A stretch of 64,000 nucleotides of DNA from Callipepla californica brunnescens (Eukaryota; Chordata; Aves; Galliformes; Odontophoridae). The notes beneath the pieces were generated by a model. That model was not told the origin of the DNA. It was given only the letters and a program-made list of their open reading frames with translations, and searched no databases. The translations under genes were made by a program, and so were the position numbers. Position 1 is the stretch's first letter. Each line of letters opens with the position of its first letter. The DNA lies in contig JALIRH010000010.1 of NCBI GenBank assembly GCA_023055505.1, positions 3,845,501 to 3,909,500 of the forward strand. The letters are read 5' to 3'. Positions 30,101 to 43,700 of this stretch are shown piece by piece.

Positions 30101-31734
30101 AAGCCTTCTGAAAGAAGTATTTAACCAGCATTAACCAAAGCACAAGTTAGAGAGTAATAAAACCAAAACAGCTTTAATTTACCAGGATTATAAATATTAG
30201 CCTGTCAGTTGTGACTATTATTTATCACCCACAGGACCCCCGGTTCTTATCAAGCTGTATATTAATGAAAGCAGATAATCTCATCATTGAAGAACACATC
30301 AGACTAAATCCAAAGTGTATGCAATCAATTAAGTTGCACCAATCATGAATCTGTGAATTCACTCAAACAAAATATATTCGTTTTTCCCAGGGTTAATTTA
30401 AGCTGAACAACACAAGAAAAAAAAGCTACTTACTTTTTGAGGATTCAGACATCCTCTTTGTTTGAATTAACACCTCACGGATACAAATCCACTCTGGAAA
30501 GACTGAATTTAACAACCTGACTATCAGGAAAATAGTAATTTCCTCCCTTTCCGTGAAACTAATGACTATTCATGCCTATCCTTTCGGTGAACGTTTGCTT
30601 GCGGCTTAACTGCCCGCTGTATCCCATAGTCAGCAACTACAACAACATTCTCCAGCGTTTAGACCAAACAACCCGATGAAGGGAGGTTTTAGCAGATCCA
30701 CATCCTCTTTTTACGCAGATATTGGGATTCTGACGGCTTTCATGTATAACGTGTTGAAAAAAAGATCAACAATGTGCGAAAAAGCCACACAAGCATAGGA
30801 ACGAATTACTGTATGTATATATATGTATAAGCGTACAAGTTTGAACAAGATTTTTAAAAGCAGCACTTTATTTGTTTTGTTTATGGGAGTTGCATAAAGT
30901 TTTATGATGAATATTGGACACTAATCCACATGGAAGTGAAAGAAAAGCACAGGGAGGTACCTGAACCATACTTTTTCCAGATTTTCGTTGCCTCCATCCA
31001 CTTGGCTCCAAGTCACCAGTATGGATACCTACACCTACTCTTTCAAATAAGTGAAGTCTTTTTTTCTATTCAAAGTCTAAGTTCTGAGGGTTCAATCATC
31101 CATTTTTATACACCAGCCTTTAGATTAAGCTGCCAATTCCACAGTTCTACTAGGATTGTACATAACGGACCTAAATCTGTGACCTAGGAGGTCATCTAAA
31201 TTTCACCTTCTGCAATTGTCCATAACAATCCACAGCTAGATTGTTGAAGTTTGTCATAATGATTAACAACACAGAAAAGCAGGAGGTTCATAAGGAGGAG
31301 AGGATGAGTGCCAATCCCTCACTGGTGCACCACTAGACCATCTCTCTCAGCTACTGAGATATCTATGACAGAGCTGCTCTGAAACATGGACAAAATGCAG
31401 TTAGAAATTAAAAAGGAGTTCTCATTACATGCAAAATATAGAGAGCAAAGCTGAGGTTTGATACAAAATAAGGACAGCAAGCAAGCTGCCTGCATAACAG
31501 CAAGGTGCCTACACAGGACATATGGATTATCAAGCAAGGTTGCTGCTTTATGGCATTACTGCTTAAAATCTTAAGAGAAACATCTAGGCAAGTGTGGAAC
31601 GCTGAAGCCTGCTTGTTACTCTCTACAGTACTGTCTAGCTGTTGATGTTCCTTTGGATGTATGGACGTGCAGGGGCTTTAAACTGGACAGTAGCACTTTG
31701 CACGTACATGGAGAATGGTTCCTGAATACCAGCA

Positions 31735-32031
31735 CAAAGCCATTGCAAGTTGAGTCCAAACTGGAGTCCAAAGAGTGGATGTGATCACAGTGAAGCAGTG
31801 GGCGGTACGTTTCAGCGGTGGCAAGAACAATGTAAAAGATCCAGACAGCCAGGCAAGTTTTTACAAGCACAGCATGCAGGCTCTTCATCATCGCTGAGAA
31901 AAATGCACACATAATGGTGGTGACTATGTTTTGTAGCTGAGAATTTGCTTCACCAAATAGTGTCATTGTGCTCTTTGTATCTTTTGTATTTTCCCTGGAA
32001 ATAAATAGGATCGACTTTTGGAGTGACCCAC
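31735..32031 (-). mobile_element. Second copy of the same mariner-type element, truncated
   Basis: On the minus strand it aligns with the first part of the 23.6-kb element. Shared blocks include CCTATTTATTT, ATACAAAGAGCACAA, ACACTATTTG, AAGCAAATTCTCA, CTACAAAACA, GAAGAGCCTGCATG and GTGCTTGTAAAAA. The end at 32021-32031 is TIR-like (GGGTCACTCCAAAAG on the minus strand). The opposite end is not recognisable past about 31735. A 151-codon open frame across it is the element read in a non-coding frame, not a host gene. Confidence 0.75.
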
Positions 32032-35000
32032 TTTCCATTTCTGTTACATTTACAGAGAAGGAAACTGCCACTTCTCCGTTTCAAGATGAGAAACAAGACA
32101 AAGGGGCACTACAATAAGTATATACCTCATGTCCAAAGCAGAAACTGATTCTCAGTTACTTCTGTGTTACAAGCTCAGACCATCTAGCAACACGTAAGAG
32201 ACTTCTGTTTTTACTGATGAACCAGAAGACAAAGACACTGAACTCTGATCCAGAAAATTACTACAGTTACAGTAATAGTACACTGCTGAACACCACTCAA
32301 ATAAAAGGGTTTTTGTTCTCTTTCTTCCTCCATTTTCTGGATTTTCCATGAAATTGTCCCCATATTTTCCAACTGTAAGAGAAAGAGGTTTCTTTCAAAC
32401 TCAGACGCTGTTGCTTATCAGCTTTGCTAGACTAAAAGCAAGTTTTGTCCCGGGAAAAAAACAGAGCTTCTCTATTCCACATTATTTAACTTCCTGCTTT
32501 ATTTATTTATTTATTTTTCCTCTGAATTGGATAAAGAAATCTTTCTTTAAACGATTCCCAAAGTAAAACAAGGTAGAGTCTGCTTGCTCTCACATGTAAG
32601 AAAATATTTTATGTGGTTTATTGTGGGAACATTAAAAAAATTAAATATAATTTAGAACAGCCAATGTGGAAGAAAAGAGCATTTATTCAACTACCTTGGG
32701 AATGCATTTTGACCCCACCTTAAACTGCCTGCAGAACACCAACAGACTCAACATAATAGCATATATATTTGCAGCTCCCTGACTCCTACAAATTACACTA
32801 CAGACAAGGAAGCTGCTGAGGTATTTTACACTCAGGGTCATTCATCCACATCTATTTAAAACCGGAACTGTTCAATTGAAATTTATATATATAAACATTT
32901 AATTTATGTATTAAATGGGGTCAAGGTAGGTAGATAACTTTTGGGAGCCTGAACACTGAACATTCCTAAAAAATAGAACACATTTCCTATATGCTTTGAG
33001 AAAATTAACTCTACTGAAAATACTTAACTCCCTGCCTGAAAAACAGGGAGAAGTATTTACTTTCATGGAAAAGTCTCAGAGTTCCTACTAGGATGGAAAG
33101 GGAAGTGAGCTGGAAGGGAATAATAGCCACCTACCATTCCTATTTCAAATATTTCACCGTTAACATTAGCTTCCCACGTAAAACTTGCATTCATTTTGTG
33201 ACATACCTATACCACGAAAAAGAAGGATAGTTTAAAATCTGCCAAACAAAACATTCTGCTATTCAGATGAGAATAATACCGTTTTAAGTGTGTTTCATAC
33301 CTGTTATCTGTTTGTGGTTAATCCTAGAACCCGTGTTCGAAATTCATAAGTGGAGGCTCTCAGGTTGTAGAGCTCCCTTCAGCACAAGCAAAGGAAGTCA
33401 TTGTACTATTTTCTACTGCATTTACTAGCATGCCCATTTCAGAAAGTATTCTATAATTCAGAGTGATTTGGTAATGAATAACTACACTTGAAAATGTTGT
33501 CAGCTCTCAAGGGCTGATCCGACTGTATCAAACAGGCAAAATAAACGATGCTATTTTTGAAAATGAATACGAACCAAATGGGAAATAGAATTAAGAAATG
33601 TTAAGGGACTATTATTTCTGAAGCTAAAAATAAATCCATGCACAAGCTGAAGGTGAAAGAATATCCTGCAATTCATGACCGGTCATGACAAGTAACCCCC
33701 AACCTACTTCCTGACCTAGTCCTGTTCTTTGTGTCATGTTTTTAAAAACACAGGCACTGTTATTTCAGAGAGATGGACTCGCTGGACAATTATTAGCAGA
33801 GAGTAGAAATAACTGTGAATGCAACACCAAACTATTTAGCACTTTATGATGAGAGATGCATTCTCTGAAAGCAAATATTGTTTCGATCTACAAATGTGAA
33901 AAGGATCCAGAGGCATTATTATCCCCTTTATTTTGAAAAGTCAAGCAAATTTTATTTTGCTCCACAAGAGGGCTGTCAGGGCACCGAGACAACATTTTCT
34001 CTATGTATGCTCCTTCAGTAGCACGCGTAGGCTTGGTTCAGTAAGAAAAATTTAGGCAGTGTAAGATCAATATATACAAACCACTCAACTGTTGCTTTAA
34101 TTTCTTTGCAGAAAGTCCATTCATAATTTCTGCTTTAGGACAAAGTGTCTTGAAAACACGTTAACTTAAGCTACTGGAAACATTCAAAACAGTTGAGCAG
34201 TACTAGATTAGGGATTTAAGAGTAAAGAAGAACAGAAGTAGCCCATCATGAAGGAACTTTCTGAAAGCACTGAATTCTGATGCATTCTGTACACTTTTGG
34301 TGTTTAAAGAGACATATTTTGAGTTGCCTCATCAGCTGTTCCTTCTGGATGACTTGCCAGTAAGTAAACAGCAACAGCAGCTGTAACAGCAACAACAACA
34401 GGCTTAGAATGAGTGTGAATGTCACTGAATTTTGCTCAGCATTATTGTAATAAAAATCTCTGTATTTTCTAATGTACACATGTACAAAAATCTATTATCC
34501 AGAGCAATTACAGGAAAAAAAAAAGATGTATGTTAATATAATCCTTTAATGCACGTGAAGACTTTTTTTCTTTTTTAAACTCTGAAAACACTATTTCTAG
34601 GTAGAATTGGAGTGATTATATAGGAGAAAAAGTACCACAGAATATCACTTCATTCCTCCAGTTTGTCTGCAGCCTTAAGTTTGTAAATACAGAAAAATAC
34701 ATAAGTCATGAAATACCTGACAACACATGCCTAAATTCTGCTGTCTTTGATTAATAGTCCAAAACACAGAAAATTCCTTTCCATCTTTGCAAGAAAATAT
34801 TCAGGAATATTCCTAGGATGAACTAGATGGCATTGTAAGATGGATTCTGCAGTGTTCTTTGCTAAGGAATTTTGTTTCACATGAGATATTCTGGAAATGA
34901 AATGTCAGTGCTTGAGCTACACTGAAACCTCAAATATGTAACTGAGCTTACTTTGTTCCAACAAGTTACCCAGAGTCGGTAATCCACTGTAGCTCACTAA

Positions 35001-35969
35001 GCTTGCTGTGAACCCATTATAAAGGTAAACTAGTTTGGTTTCAGATTGTATTTCAAAGTGTTTGCCACAGATAGAACATGCACCTTTAAACAATGCGACT
35101 CTGCTGACATGAAATAATTTTGCCATGTGCCTGAACTTTCACATATGTAAATATTCTCCAGAGAAATACTGAAAGTCTTCAAGATTTTATGACTGCTTCC
35201 CACAAATCTCCATTGCTACCTGCAGGATGCTATTGAAAACTAGGATTTCACTTGTCCGTCACTGAAATCAAAAATCATTCCCACGTTACTGAGGTGATGG
35301 ATTCTTCACACATATGTTTCTACTGTAATTGCACACCTTCTGACTAGTCCGTCTTACTCAGTTATGTCCAACAAAATAAATGTAACTACAATTAGTGGAT
35401 CTTGTCAGCCCTGAGAAACAAAATTCCTATGCTATATATACCTGTAGTATTCTCCCTTCAGTTAAGAGTTTTGCCAAATTCTGTATTAAACCAGGCAACA
35501 AAATGTCACCAAGCGACTTAAGCTCTGCATAAGCTACTTATCCCTTGGCAATGAAAAAATATCCGTATCTAAGCAAAAGAATCCAAAGAATTCAACAGCA
35601 ATTCAAGTAATTTCCCTCCTAAAGCGGAGCCTTTTCCTGTTGTTCTTCTGTTATTTCTCTGTGAGACTTTCTGTGCCCAATGACTCGATCAGTGTGGGCG
35701 GACGTTTCTGAGCCGCTGTTTCATAATCACCCAGCAGCAGCCCCTTTTTACAGCAAGCTCCGTTTAAATTTTGCAGTCATCCCCCCCCGCTGCACGAGTC
35801 ACGGCCGGCACCCGCACCTGTCCGTGCACTAGGTGCCGATAACCTCTGCTTCGGCTGCTTAAAACATCCTGCTTCCAGCGATAATAATATGAGGGAAACG
35901 CGCAACCTCTACTTTCCCACGGGAGATTAGATCGAAAGTGTTAAGAACCTATAACTGAAGCAAAAGGGG

Positions 35970-36560
35970 ACTTGGACTGTGCCATACTCTTAATCTCACT
36001 CGTGAGAAAACAGAAAGCTCTTTTAGTTCCACAGGAAGCTCGCACACCACACGCGGCACCGCGCCCGCCGCCGGGCCCGCCCACAGCACGGCCTTCGGCA
36101 CCGCCCACCGCACCGCCCCGGAGCAGGAAGCCGGGATGGCGTCCCATGACCCCGGCGTGGCACGGAAGGACTTACTAGGAAGGGACGGAGGTGAGGCGGC
36201 GCTGGGGAGCGAAGCGGGCGGCGCGCACGGCAGCGGCGGGAAGACGCTTCGCGGGGCGGGGGGCAGGCGGCGGGAAGCAGGCGGCGGGAGGGGCCGGCGG
36301 GGCGACCGGAGCGCGCGCGGGGAGGGGCGGGGTCCGCACGTTGCCCGGCAGACCTGCGCGCGCGCGCGCGCTCACGGGCGGGGCGCCGGCAGCGCCCCCC
36401 ATCAGCCGCCGCCTCGCCCCGCAGCCCGGCATGGCGGCGGGCGGGGCTCGGCCGTGCCTGGCGGAGCCCTCGGAGCGCCGCGGCCCGGCCCGGCCCGGCC
36501 CTCGCAGCTGCTCTCGGCCCCGCCCCGCGGGCCGTCGTTTTTACTCTTTTCTCGTTGACT
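35970..36560 (+). promoter_or_regulatory. ZDBF2: CpG island, probable ZDBF2 promoter and exon 1
   Basis: The second CpG island, very GC-rich, with a (CG)n run near 36357-36370, CCCGG repeats near 36483-36500, several GGGGCGGGG Sp1-type boxes and GGCGGGAAG E2F-like motifs (36235, 36268). The best 5' splice site is GGAG|GTGAGG, ending an exon at 36190. GGGATGGCGTCC at 36133 resembles a YY1-type initiator. It is about 3.3 kb before the first ZDBF2 exon that can code. It could also serve GPR1 on the other strand. Confidence 0.65.
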
Positions 36561-39529
36561 TGTTGCGGTACGAGAGTGGCGCTAGAGTTTCTTCGGCGCC
36601 TTTGTTTTTTCCCAGTGGTAGGATGTTTAAACTAATGCTGGCACAGATGCGATTTGCTTTTTAATCCGACGGCTTAAGATATTAACAGTCAGAAGAATCC
36701 TAACAAAGCTACAACTGTCCGCGCAAAGCCCGCCGATCTCGGAAGCCGAGCTGATAAAGCGAGGAGCGCAGCTGGGCAGAGCTTGACCTCTGCTAGCGAA
36801 TGAGCTGTGTGTAGCTGCAGCTCAGCTCTCACAGAGCTACACCGTTCTCAGTTCAGAGGCAGCTTGTTTCTCCTCTCCTGTCAGCTGCTTCCTGAAGCAT
36901 CCCTGCGGGTTCTCCTCAGCCGTTTGTCTCTGGTAGTGGCGGCATGTGCACGTACAGGTCTTGCCTTGCGTGCCCCTCCGCTGTGAGGAAATCTGGTCCA
37001 CTGAGTCTTCTGAGCTGTAGAAAATTGCTGAGGAGATGCCCAGACTGGAACATCTCCATTCTTTTAATAGTCCTGTAGTTTTAATGTCACTTGTAACTCA
37101 GTTTAAAGCCTCAGTACTGCACGACTGCAGAAATTACTCCTTGAAATGAAAGAGTGATGAACCACTGTATTGGTTACCCTTCCACATGCTCCAGTTGCTG
37201 CCGCCTGTCATTTCTGAGATGAAATGAGACCCTTTTAAGTTATGGTGCTATCATCCATCTCCTGGGCAGGATAACTGTTTGTGGTGCCCTTGCTGACTCT
37301 GGATGAGGGTCTTGCTTTCCTGTTTCTCACAGCCAGAGTGAATGGGATGACCTCTGTGCTCACTGTGCTCTTAATGCCCTGTGCATATCTAGAGCACATA
37401 TATCCGGATAGTAGGATTCAGTAAGTTGACTTTAAGTGCAAGGAACAAGTTATTTTCCATAATGCATCATTCGTGAATGATAGTACTGTGGGATTTTCTT
37501 CATGTTTTTGGGTCTCAGATACATACAGATGTGTCGGTATATCAAGAATGCCTTTCTCAGTTGGCAGATAAGGGTCAGATTAATTATCAGTAAGCAATTT
37601 CCATGGGTCAGATTTTTAGGGCCCCAGGGGAATTTTTATGTTCTTTTTAAGACTGGGATATCGTTTCCCTCCAGGTGTTATTCCATCTAATGATTTCTGT
37701 GTTGTTGCTGGAGCCATGGACACTGTCAGTGGTGTACATCAGCTTTACTGAGCCCCTCCTATGGTGTTGACAGCTTGTTTCTTTTGAGCGCAAAATAGCA
37801 GCGCTAACTTAGTGGCAGCAATAATATATTAGTCAGAAAGTGAGAGGTTTCTAAGAGCAATTTTTTTTTATTACGTGAATTGATATGATAGAAATAACAT
37901 AAGAGTTCTGTTTTATTCTTTCGGACTGAGATATTAAGGTACTCCTGTCAATCATAACTACTCTAGCAGCCCTCTTGTTTCATAATACAAGGTAAATAGT
38001 GAAGAAGAGCAAAAAAGATTGGAAAAAATTCAAACATTTGAGACTTGTAGCGCAGGGCTCACAGAGGAGCTTGTTTCCCACATAGAGAACAGGCAAAGGA
38101 AAAAGGAAGGAGTGATTCTTGTAAATAGATACACACCATGTATATGGTAAAAAGTAAAAGTCAGTGGTCTGAATCTTCAGGCTTGTTATTCCACATCTAC
38201 ATTAAAAGTAAGCCAAGAGCAAATCTAGGAACTGTAAAGTCCTGAGTTTTATGACTGGAGCGACACTAGAGACAGGGATTGTGGAAATTCTTGAGTTATT
38301 TCTCTTTTTCTGTGTCTGTAGTAAGGAAACTGTAATACTTCACTGAGTATGTAATGGTGAGTTCATAAAATGCTGTGAGTATCCAGCATCCTGTGAAAGT
38401 TCTAGTTAGTGTTTCACTGCAGTATCCTGTGAGTTTGCATAAATGAAAGAAAATGTTATTTTTCTGAGTAGGTTCATGAATAAAACTCAGTTTGGTTAAT
38501 ACTGATGTTTGTTTGTTTGTTTTTTTCCTTCTGTTATTGTAGAAGCAAATTTCATTTCCTGAGTAGTAGCATCAGGAGAATGCAATATGTAGAAACCTCA
38601 TGGAAGAAGGAATGAACAAAGTTATTCCAGTAGGAACAGTTAACATTCAGGAGGAGCTGCTACTGTCGTAGTGAAAGAATAGATGTACTGCAGGCATCAA
38701 AAAGGGGTTTATTCATTTTAGTGTCTGACCTGTTTGCAAAGAAGTTCAGAAAATTGTACATGCCTAAGGGCAAAGGAAACAAGTTATTCACTCTATTTTT
38801 TAAAGCACTTTAAATTAATTTTTGACAGATGGGATGAGAAGAGACAAGTGTTCTGCACTGCAAATGGCCTCCTGTTTGCCATTTGTTGTTTGCTAGCCTG
38901 GAACTGTCTGGCAGAAGGCTGACGACACTAAGGTTTGTACTAGAAAGTTTGACTTTATTTTTGTATTCTGTAACTTAACAGGATTATGTTGGAAGCTGTG
39001 TATGTTTAGGTAGGCACCTAAAGCACGTGACTGCAGTCATATTTTAATTGAAAATTAGAGGTTTCACTACTGGTTTGCTGGTCTTCTGAACTATAAGAAT
39101 TACTTTTCCAGTGTGGGTGATAATTTTATTTGGTGTAGGTCTTGTATAGTTTTTATTTGAGTTCATCTTCCATATTCATTGGAAAGATAACTTAAGAAGT
39201 TAAGCAATTAAATACATTTGATAAAAACCTAACACAGTCCAAGCTGTATTCATAAATACAGCTTTTAGTTTCATTAATTAGACCAGAAATTGTCCCATTC
39301 ACCTGTCAAAGGAAGCGTGCATTGTTAAATGTAATATTGGGGTAACCTAGTAAAGCAGTTGGTTTTTTTTAAATACAGATTAATTTAAGTCAATGAATTG
39401 TCTACAGTCAAAACTACAAAGTACATCTGATCAATTTGGGCTGATAGGTGGACTAGAAGAAGGGTTTGATTTTATTTGTTTATTTTTGGGGTAATTTTAA
39501 ATCTCAGTTGTTTCATTTTTGATTTACAG
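36191..39529 (+). other. ZDBF2: Presumed ZDBF2 intron 1
   Basis: About 3.3 kb between the CpG-island donor and the first downstream exon acceptor (TTGATTTACAG at 39529). I see no convincing exon or transposon in it. Short open frames (for example 38734-38922) lack splice-site support. Confidence 0.5.
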
Positions 39530-40751
39530 ATGTTTGACAGAATCAAACCGTCTGATGAAGCTTCTGCTTCTTCAGCACAAGGTGAGACATTTAAAGCTCA
39601 TGCTTTTATTGCAGGTTTTTTTTTTTATATTATCAGTTCACCTTATAGTTTCAGTTGTATCATTTGATTTCCTAAATTTCAGTATGGAACTTTGATGGAA
39701 GAAGTGACTTATAAATTATCCACAGGTTTCCATACAGACATGATTTTCTTTCCCAATGGTAAGCTGTTTAAGACAAGCTGCTTTTTAGCTCTCTGGTCAT
39801 GGATGGAGCAGTCTTAACGAATGTAGATTGCTTAATCTTGATCCCAGACAAAAGTGTAAAATACCTGCTCACCTCAACCACGAAAGGGTGAAGCTTGTTT
39901 TGTGAGCATCCTAGAGGATCTTTGAGATGATCTCTCTAGGATTTTATTTTAACATCTAAACTTTCTTTAAAGTACTATTTTTGCCCAGTACAATGTAAGG
40001 GAACTACCTAACTGACTGCAGGTAAAAACTTCATGAAATCTTTTTTTTTTTTTTTTTTTAAATATTGGGAATAGAAAGACATGGTGTTGAAGGCTCACTA
40101 CAGCAGGACAGCAATAGCAGGTGAGTAAGGTGATAATCTAACTGACAACCAGTTTTCTGCTTACACTGAGTAAAACAAGAATAATCTGTTTTTCAACCTT
40201 CTGTATCCTCTTGTGTAATGATTGATAGTGATGCAATGTAGATTAAGTGTATAATGGAGATCTTTTATCTTTTTTGCAGATTATAAACTGTGGGGAAAGG
40301 GCACTGTAGTGCCCAAAACCGATTATGTGGATGTCAGAATGTCTTAGTTTGTTGTTTGTTTTTTTTATTTCAGAAGACTAAAAGTAGAATAATAAAAGTA
40401 CGACTGCCATTTTCTGGGCAGATAGATTTCTTTAGACTACTTCAACTCACATTAGAATCTGTAATGGTTGTGCCTTATACCCATTATCCTTTGTTCTGCA
40501 TTTAAGAAATAATTTTCTTGGGTGTGGCTTAAGCTATGTATTCCTGCATGGCATTATAATTCTGAAATAGAAATGTTTATTTTGTAAGTTTGCTCCAGCT
40601 CTGTAGGTGGATATTCTGAGTTTCTGTGTTAAGAACGTAACTAACAAGCCAACATTTGCCATTTTCTCAATGAAATGTCTTGGTAATATTACCTGCTTCT
40701 TTCAGTTTACATTCAAGAAGGCAAGAACATCCTCGGCCTGGAGTATCCACC
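39530..40751 (+). other. ZDBF2: ZDBF2 upstream exons with in-frame N-terminal extension
   Basis: Exons 39530-39581 (52 nt) and 40075-40120 (46 nt), plus the first 46 nt of the exon starting at 40706, have good AG/GT borders. Joined, they keep one open frame from ATG 39530 straight into the zinc-finger ATG at 40752. The added 48 residues start MFDRIKPSDEASASSAQ, continue ERHGVEGSLQQDSNS, and end SLHSRRQEHPRPGVST. Both junction phases (1 and 2) match. The extension is polar and Ser-rich with no known domain. It may be coding or simply an open 5'UTR. Confidence 0.6.
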
Positions 40752-43700
40752 ATGCAAAACAGACAAGGATACTGCAACTGCTGCCACGTACACTACCGTA
40801 ATCTGGAACAGGTAAGAAGGCTTCTGGATAAACCAGCAGCAGATAGCAAGAAGTACCAGTAGGCTTTTCTAGCTTACAAAGCATCATTTTTTGCACTGAA
40901 TGACCAACTCTGAATGGAAAAAAAAGTGAGTTCTGCAAAGTATGCACAAAGAGGAAATTCTTACCCGGTACCTGTTATAAAGAAACTGGTGGAATGGCAT
41001 GCTTACTGCAGTCTGCTTTTCTGAAGTGGCACCCTACTATGCTTTGCACTCATTAGATTTATTTCTGTTGCTTTAACATCTAGAATTAGATGTACCGTTA
41101 AATATTATGGTTAATATGTTAGATATCAAAGCTGAGTACTTTTGATCAACTGTTAACTTATCTGTTCTTAATACTGTTGGTTTCTTGTCTTTTAGACTTT
41201 TTAGCTAGAAAGTAGAAACATATTCAGTCTTCTGTGCTTATGAAAATTCTCCATAGTTTGAGTAAATTACGGGGTGTTTGCTCAAATGAAGTTCAAAAAT
41301 GTTCATAATCTTAATCATCATGTTTAAATGTATTTACAGCATTTGTTCCAGTCACAAGAGATTTGTGAACAGCTTTCAGAACAGCTGATTTATGTTCACT
41401 TCAGAAGGGATTTTGACACATTGCAGTATTATTTGCATCTCCCTATGCATATTCAAAACTTTCATAGAATTCCAGCCTTGAAGTAGAAAAGGCTGAAGAT
41501 TTTTTCTTTTTGTTGAGGCATTTTTGTTGTGTCAGTAATGTTTTGCCTGGAAAGTAATTCTTCTGAACAGATCAGTGTGTTAACAGTACTATTTGTTTTA
41601 TCTTTCTTCAGCATATTTTTAGCTCCCAGCACAGACATTTTACCACTTACTGCAGGAATCGCATGGGTACCAGTAGCTTGATGGAGCGTTTCCTGCAAGA
41701 TGTTTTGCAGCATCATCCCCACAGATACCATGACAACAGGTATAATAATGTTTGTTTGTTTGTTTGCTTTTAAAGTATATGCTGGTAGAGTGCATATATT
41801 GTGAGTTCTTTTTTCTGTTCCATCACTGAGCAGTACATTTTGCCCATTTGGGGTGAAACATTTGTATTGAATGCAAGTTAGAAATGAATGTGTTTGCATA
41901 TCCATTGTCCAAATATATTCCGTTAGTGTTGTCTCTGTGCTTTCAAACTTTGCGTCACTGCTTATGAATTTGATAGAGTATTGCTGATAGCAATGAAATT
42001 TGAAGACCTAACAAAAAGTACTAATATATTGGTCAGCTAGTTTATTAGCAGAGTGTACAGTTGACATATATTTACAAATTCTTACAGTAGATGCCTCTGT
42101 GCATAATACTGATCTGTTTTGCAGTCTATTTTATGGTACATATTGAAGTGGTTTATAATTTTGGCTTGTTGAATGTGATACTGGCTTGTGGATTATGTCA
42201 GGTGAGAGTTTTATATTTATTTTTTCACTATCCTCACAGTTTCACATTGAGTTATTATTTGTGGGAACTGCAATAATTGGCCAATTTGTTAATGCTCAAA
42301 TTTCAAAAAGTGTTCCCTTTATTTGTCGTGTACATGCTTAAGAATGATAAGAGGGAGTATAAACTTCTTTCTGTAGGAAGGTCAGCTGAAAGAAAATTAG
42401 TTAAGTCCCATTGCTTGTGATATTCTGCAAGGCTTTAAAAAATCCTGGTCTGAACCAAGTATATCTTAATAAGTAACTGTTTTTTTTTTTCAGTATTCTT
42501 TCTCTATTTCTCATGGAGAAAATAGTGACTATGCTTTAAGGTAATACCCAAATGAAAAAGGCAGATATCTCTTGAGGTATTGATAATACAAGGTTATTTC
42601 ATTCAGTGAATAATACCTACTATTTAGGAAAACCAAGCTATCCGTGTTCCACTAAGTTACTGGAAGAAGGAGCAGAATAAGAAAAATAACATACAAAATA
42701 TAGGTAAGGTTGGATGATAAGTGTGAGAAATAATACAATATGCATACAGAGTTTGGAAAAAGAAAACCAAAGATGGTGAAGTGTGAAAAAAAAAAGTGAA
42801 AAAATTTTTATTAAAAAAAAAAAAAAAAAGAGAGAGAGAAAATTCTACTTGTTTTGGCCTTCTGTTTAGATCTAATTCTGATTTATAAGATTTTGGAGTG
42901 AAGCCAAAAATGCTTTACCTAAGAGCTTAGATGCATACCTCAGTAAGGCACAGCAGTTCAGCTGGCTGGCATAATTTGATCATCTGATGTATTTGATTAC
43001 ATCACATTCATATGATAATAATCCTCTTTTTTTAATGTGGTACGTGAGATTTCTTCTTGTGCTTAGTCAGTCCTAATAACACTTATCTGTACTTCTATTC
43101 ATTCTATTCCTTCTTTTTCTTTTTTATCCAGAATTCCACTGTATTCTATGTGATTGTACACCTAAGAAAAAATGTTTTATTTTTGATGTGACACGTTCTG
43201 CCATAATCTTTTCTTCATTTCCTATTAAAGAAACACTTGCATTTCAAGTGATGAGGAGTTTTGTACTGCTGTTGGTGACCTGATACAGCTACTTAGGCTC
43301 AAGCAGTGTGTGTTGCAGATTTTATTCCTTTCTGTTTACCAAAATTTAACTCAACTTTCCCACTGCCTTCCTTTGTGTTCAGAGGATAATTGTAATCATT
43401 TCTATGGCATACTTGACAGAAATGACAAGTAAGTCACAGGACAGCCTGAACCAGAGCATATCTGTTTCTGATCTTTTGTAATGGTGAGGAGTGATTGTTT
43501 AACCTGTTCTATATTAGCAATCAGTTTTTGGTTTTTGATTGTTTTTTCTCATTATTTGTTTGGCTTTCAGCAGACTCTCAGAGACCTCTATCACTACCTA
43601 TTGCATGTTTCAGAGATCAGTAAGACATAGCTTTTCCTTTTCAGAAACCATCTTAGATCTTAGATTCTTCCAGCTATTTTATTCTACTGTGTTGTTACTT

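Larger units (their letters stand above)
16089..35950. other. GPR1 upstream intron / intergenic, no firm gene
   Basis: About 20 kb of AT-rich DNA. The GPR1 coding exon has a 3' splice site at its start, so at least one 5' noncoding exon must lie somewhere to the right; I could not identify it. Contents I can support are two mariner-derived copies (23.6-24.15 kb and 31.7-32.0 kb) and scattered homopolymer runs. Two isolated exon-like open segments (28351-28591 minus, 29517-29653 plus) are discussed as findings only. Other open frames of 60-118 codons have no recognisable domain. Confidence 0.6.

Noticed and set aside
31616..32071. 151-codon minus-strand frame with a signal-peptide-like segment
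   Set aside because: Most of it aligns with the mariner-type element at 23.6 kb; the hydrophobic stretch is translated transposon DNA in an arbitrary frame.
36136..36664. 140- and 157-codon plus-strand frames in the second CpG island
   Set aside because: Gly/Arg/Ala-rich composition artefacts; the splice donor at 36190 would truncate them. Only the first 18 codons are kept as a possible uORF.
41462..41905. 147-codon minus-strand frame
   Set aside because: Antisense to the ZDBF2 zinc-finger exon 41612-41739 and flanking introns; no domain and no splice support.
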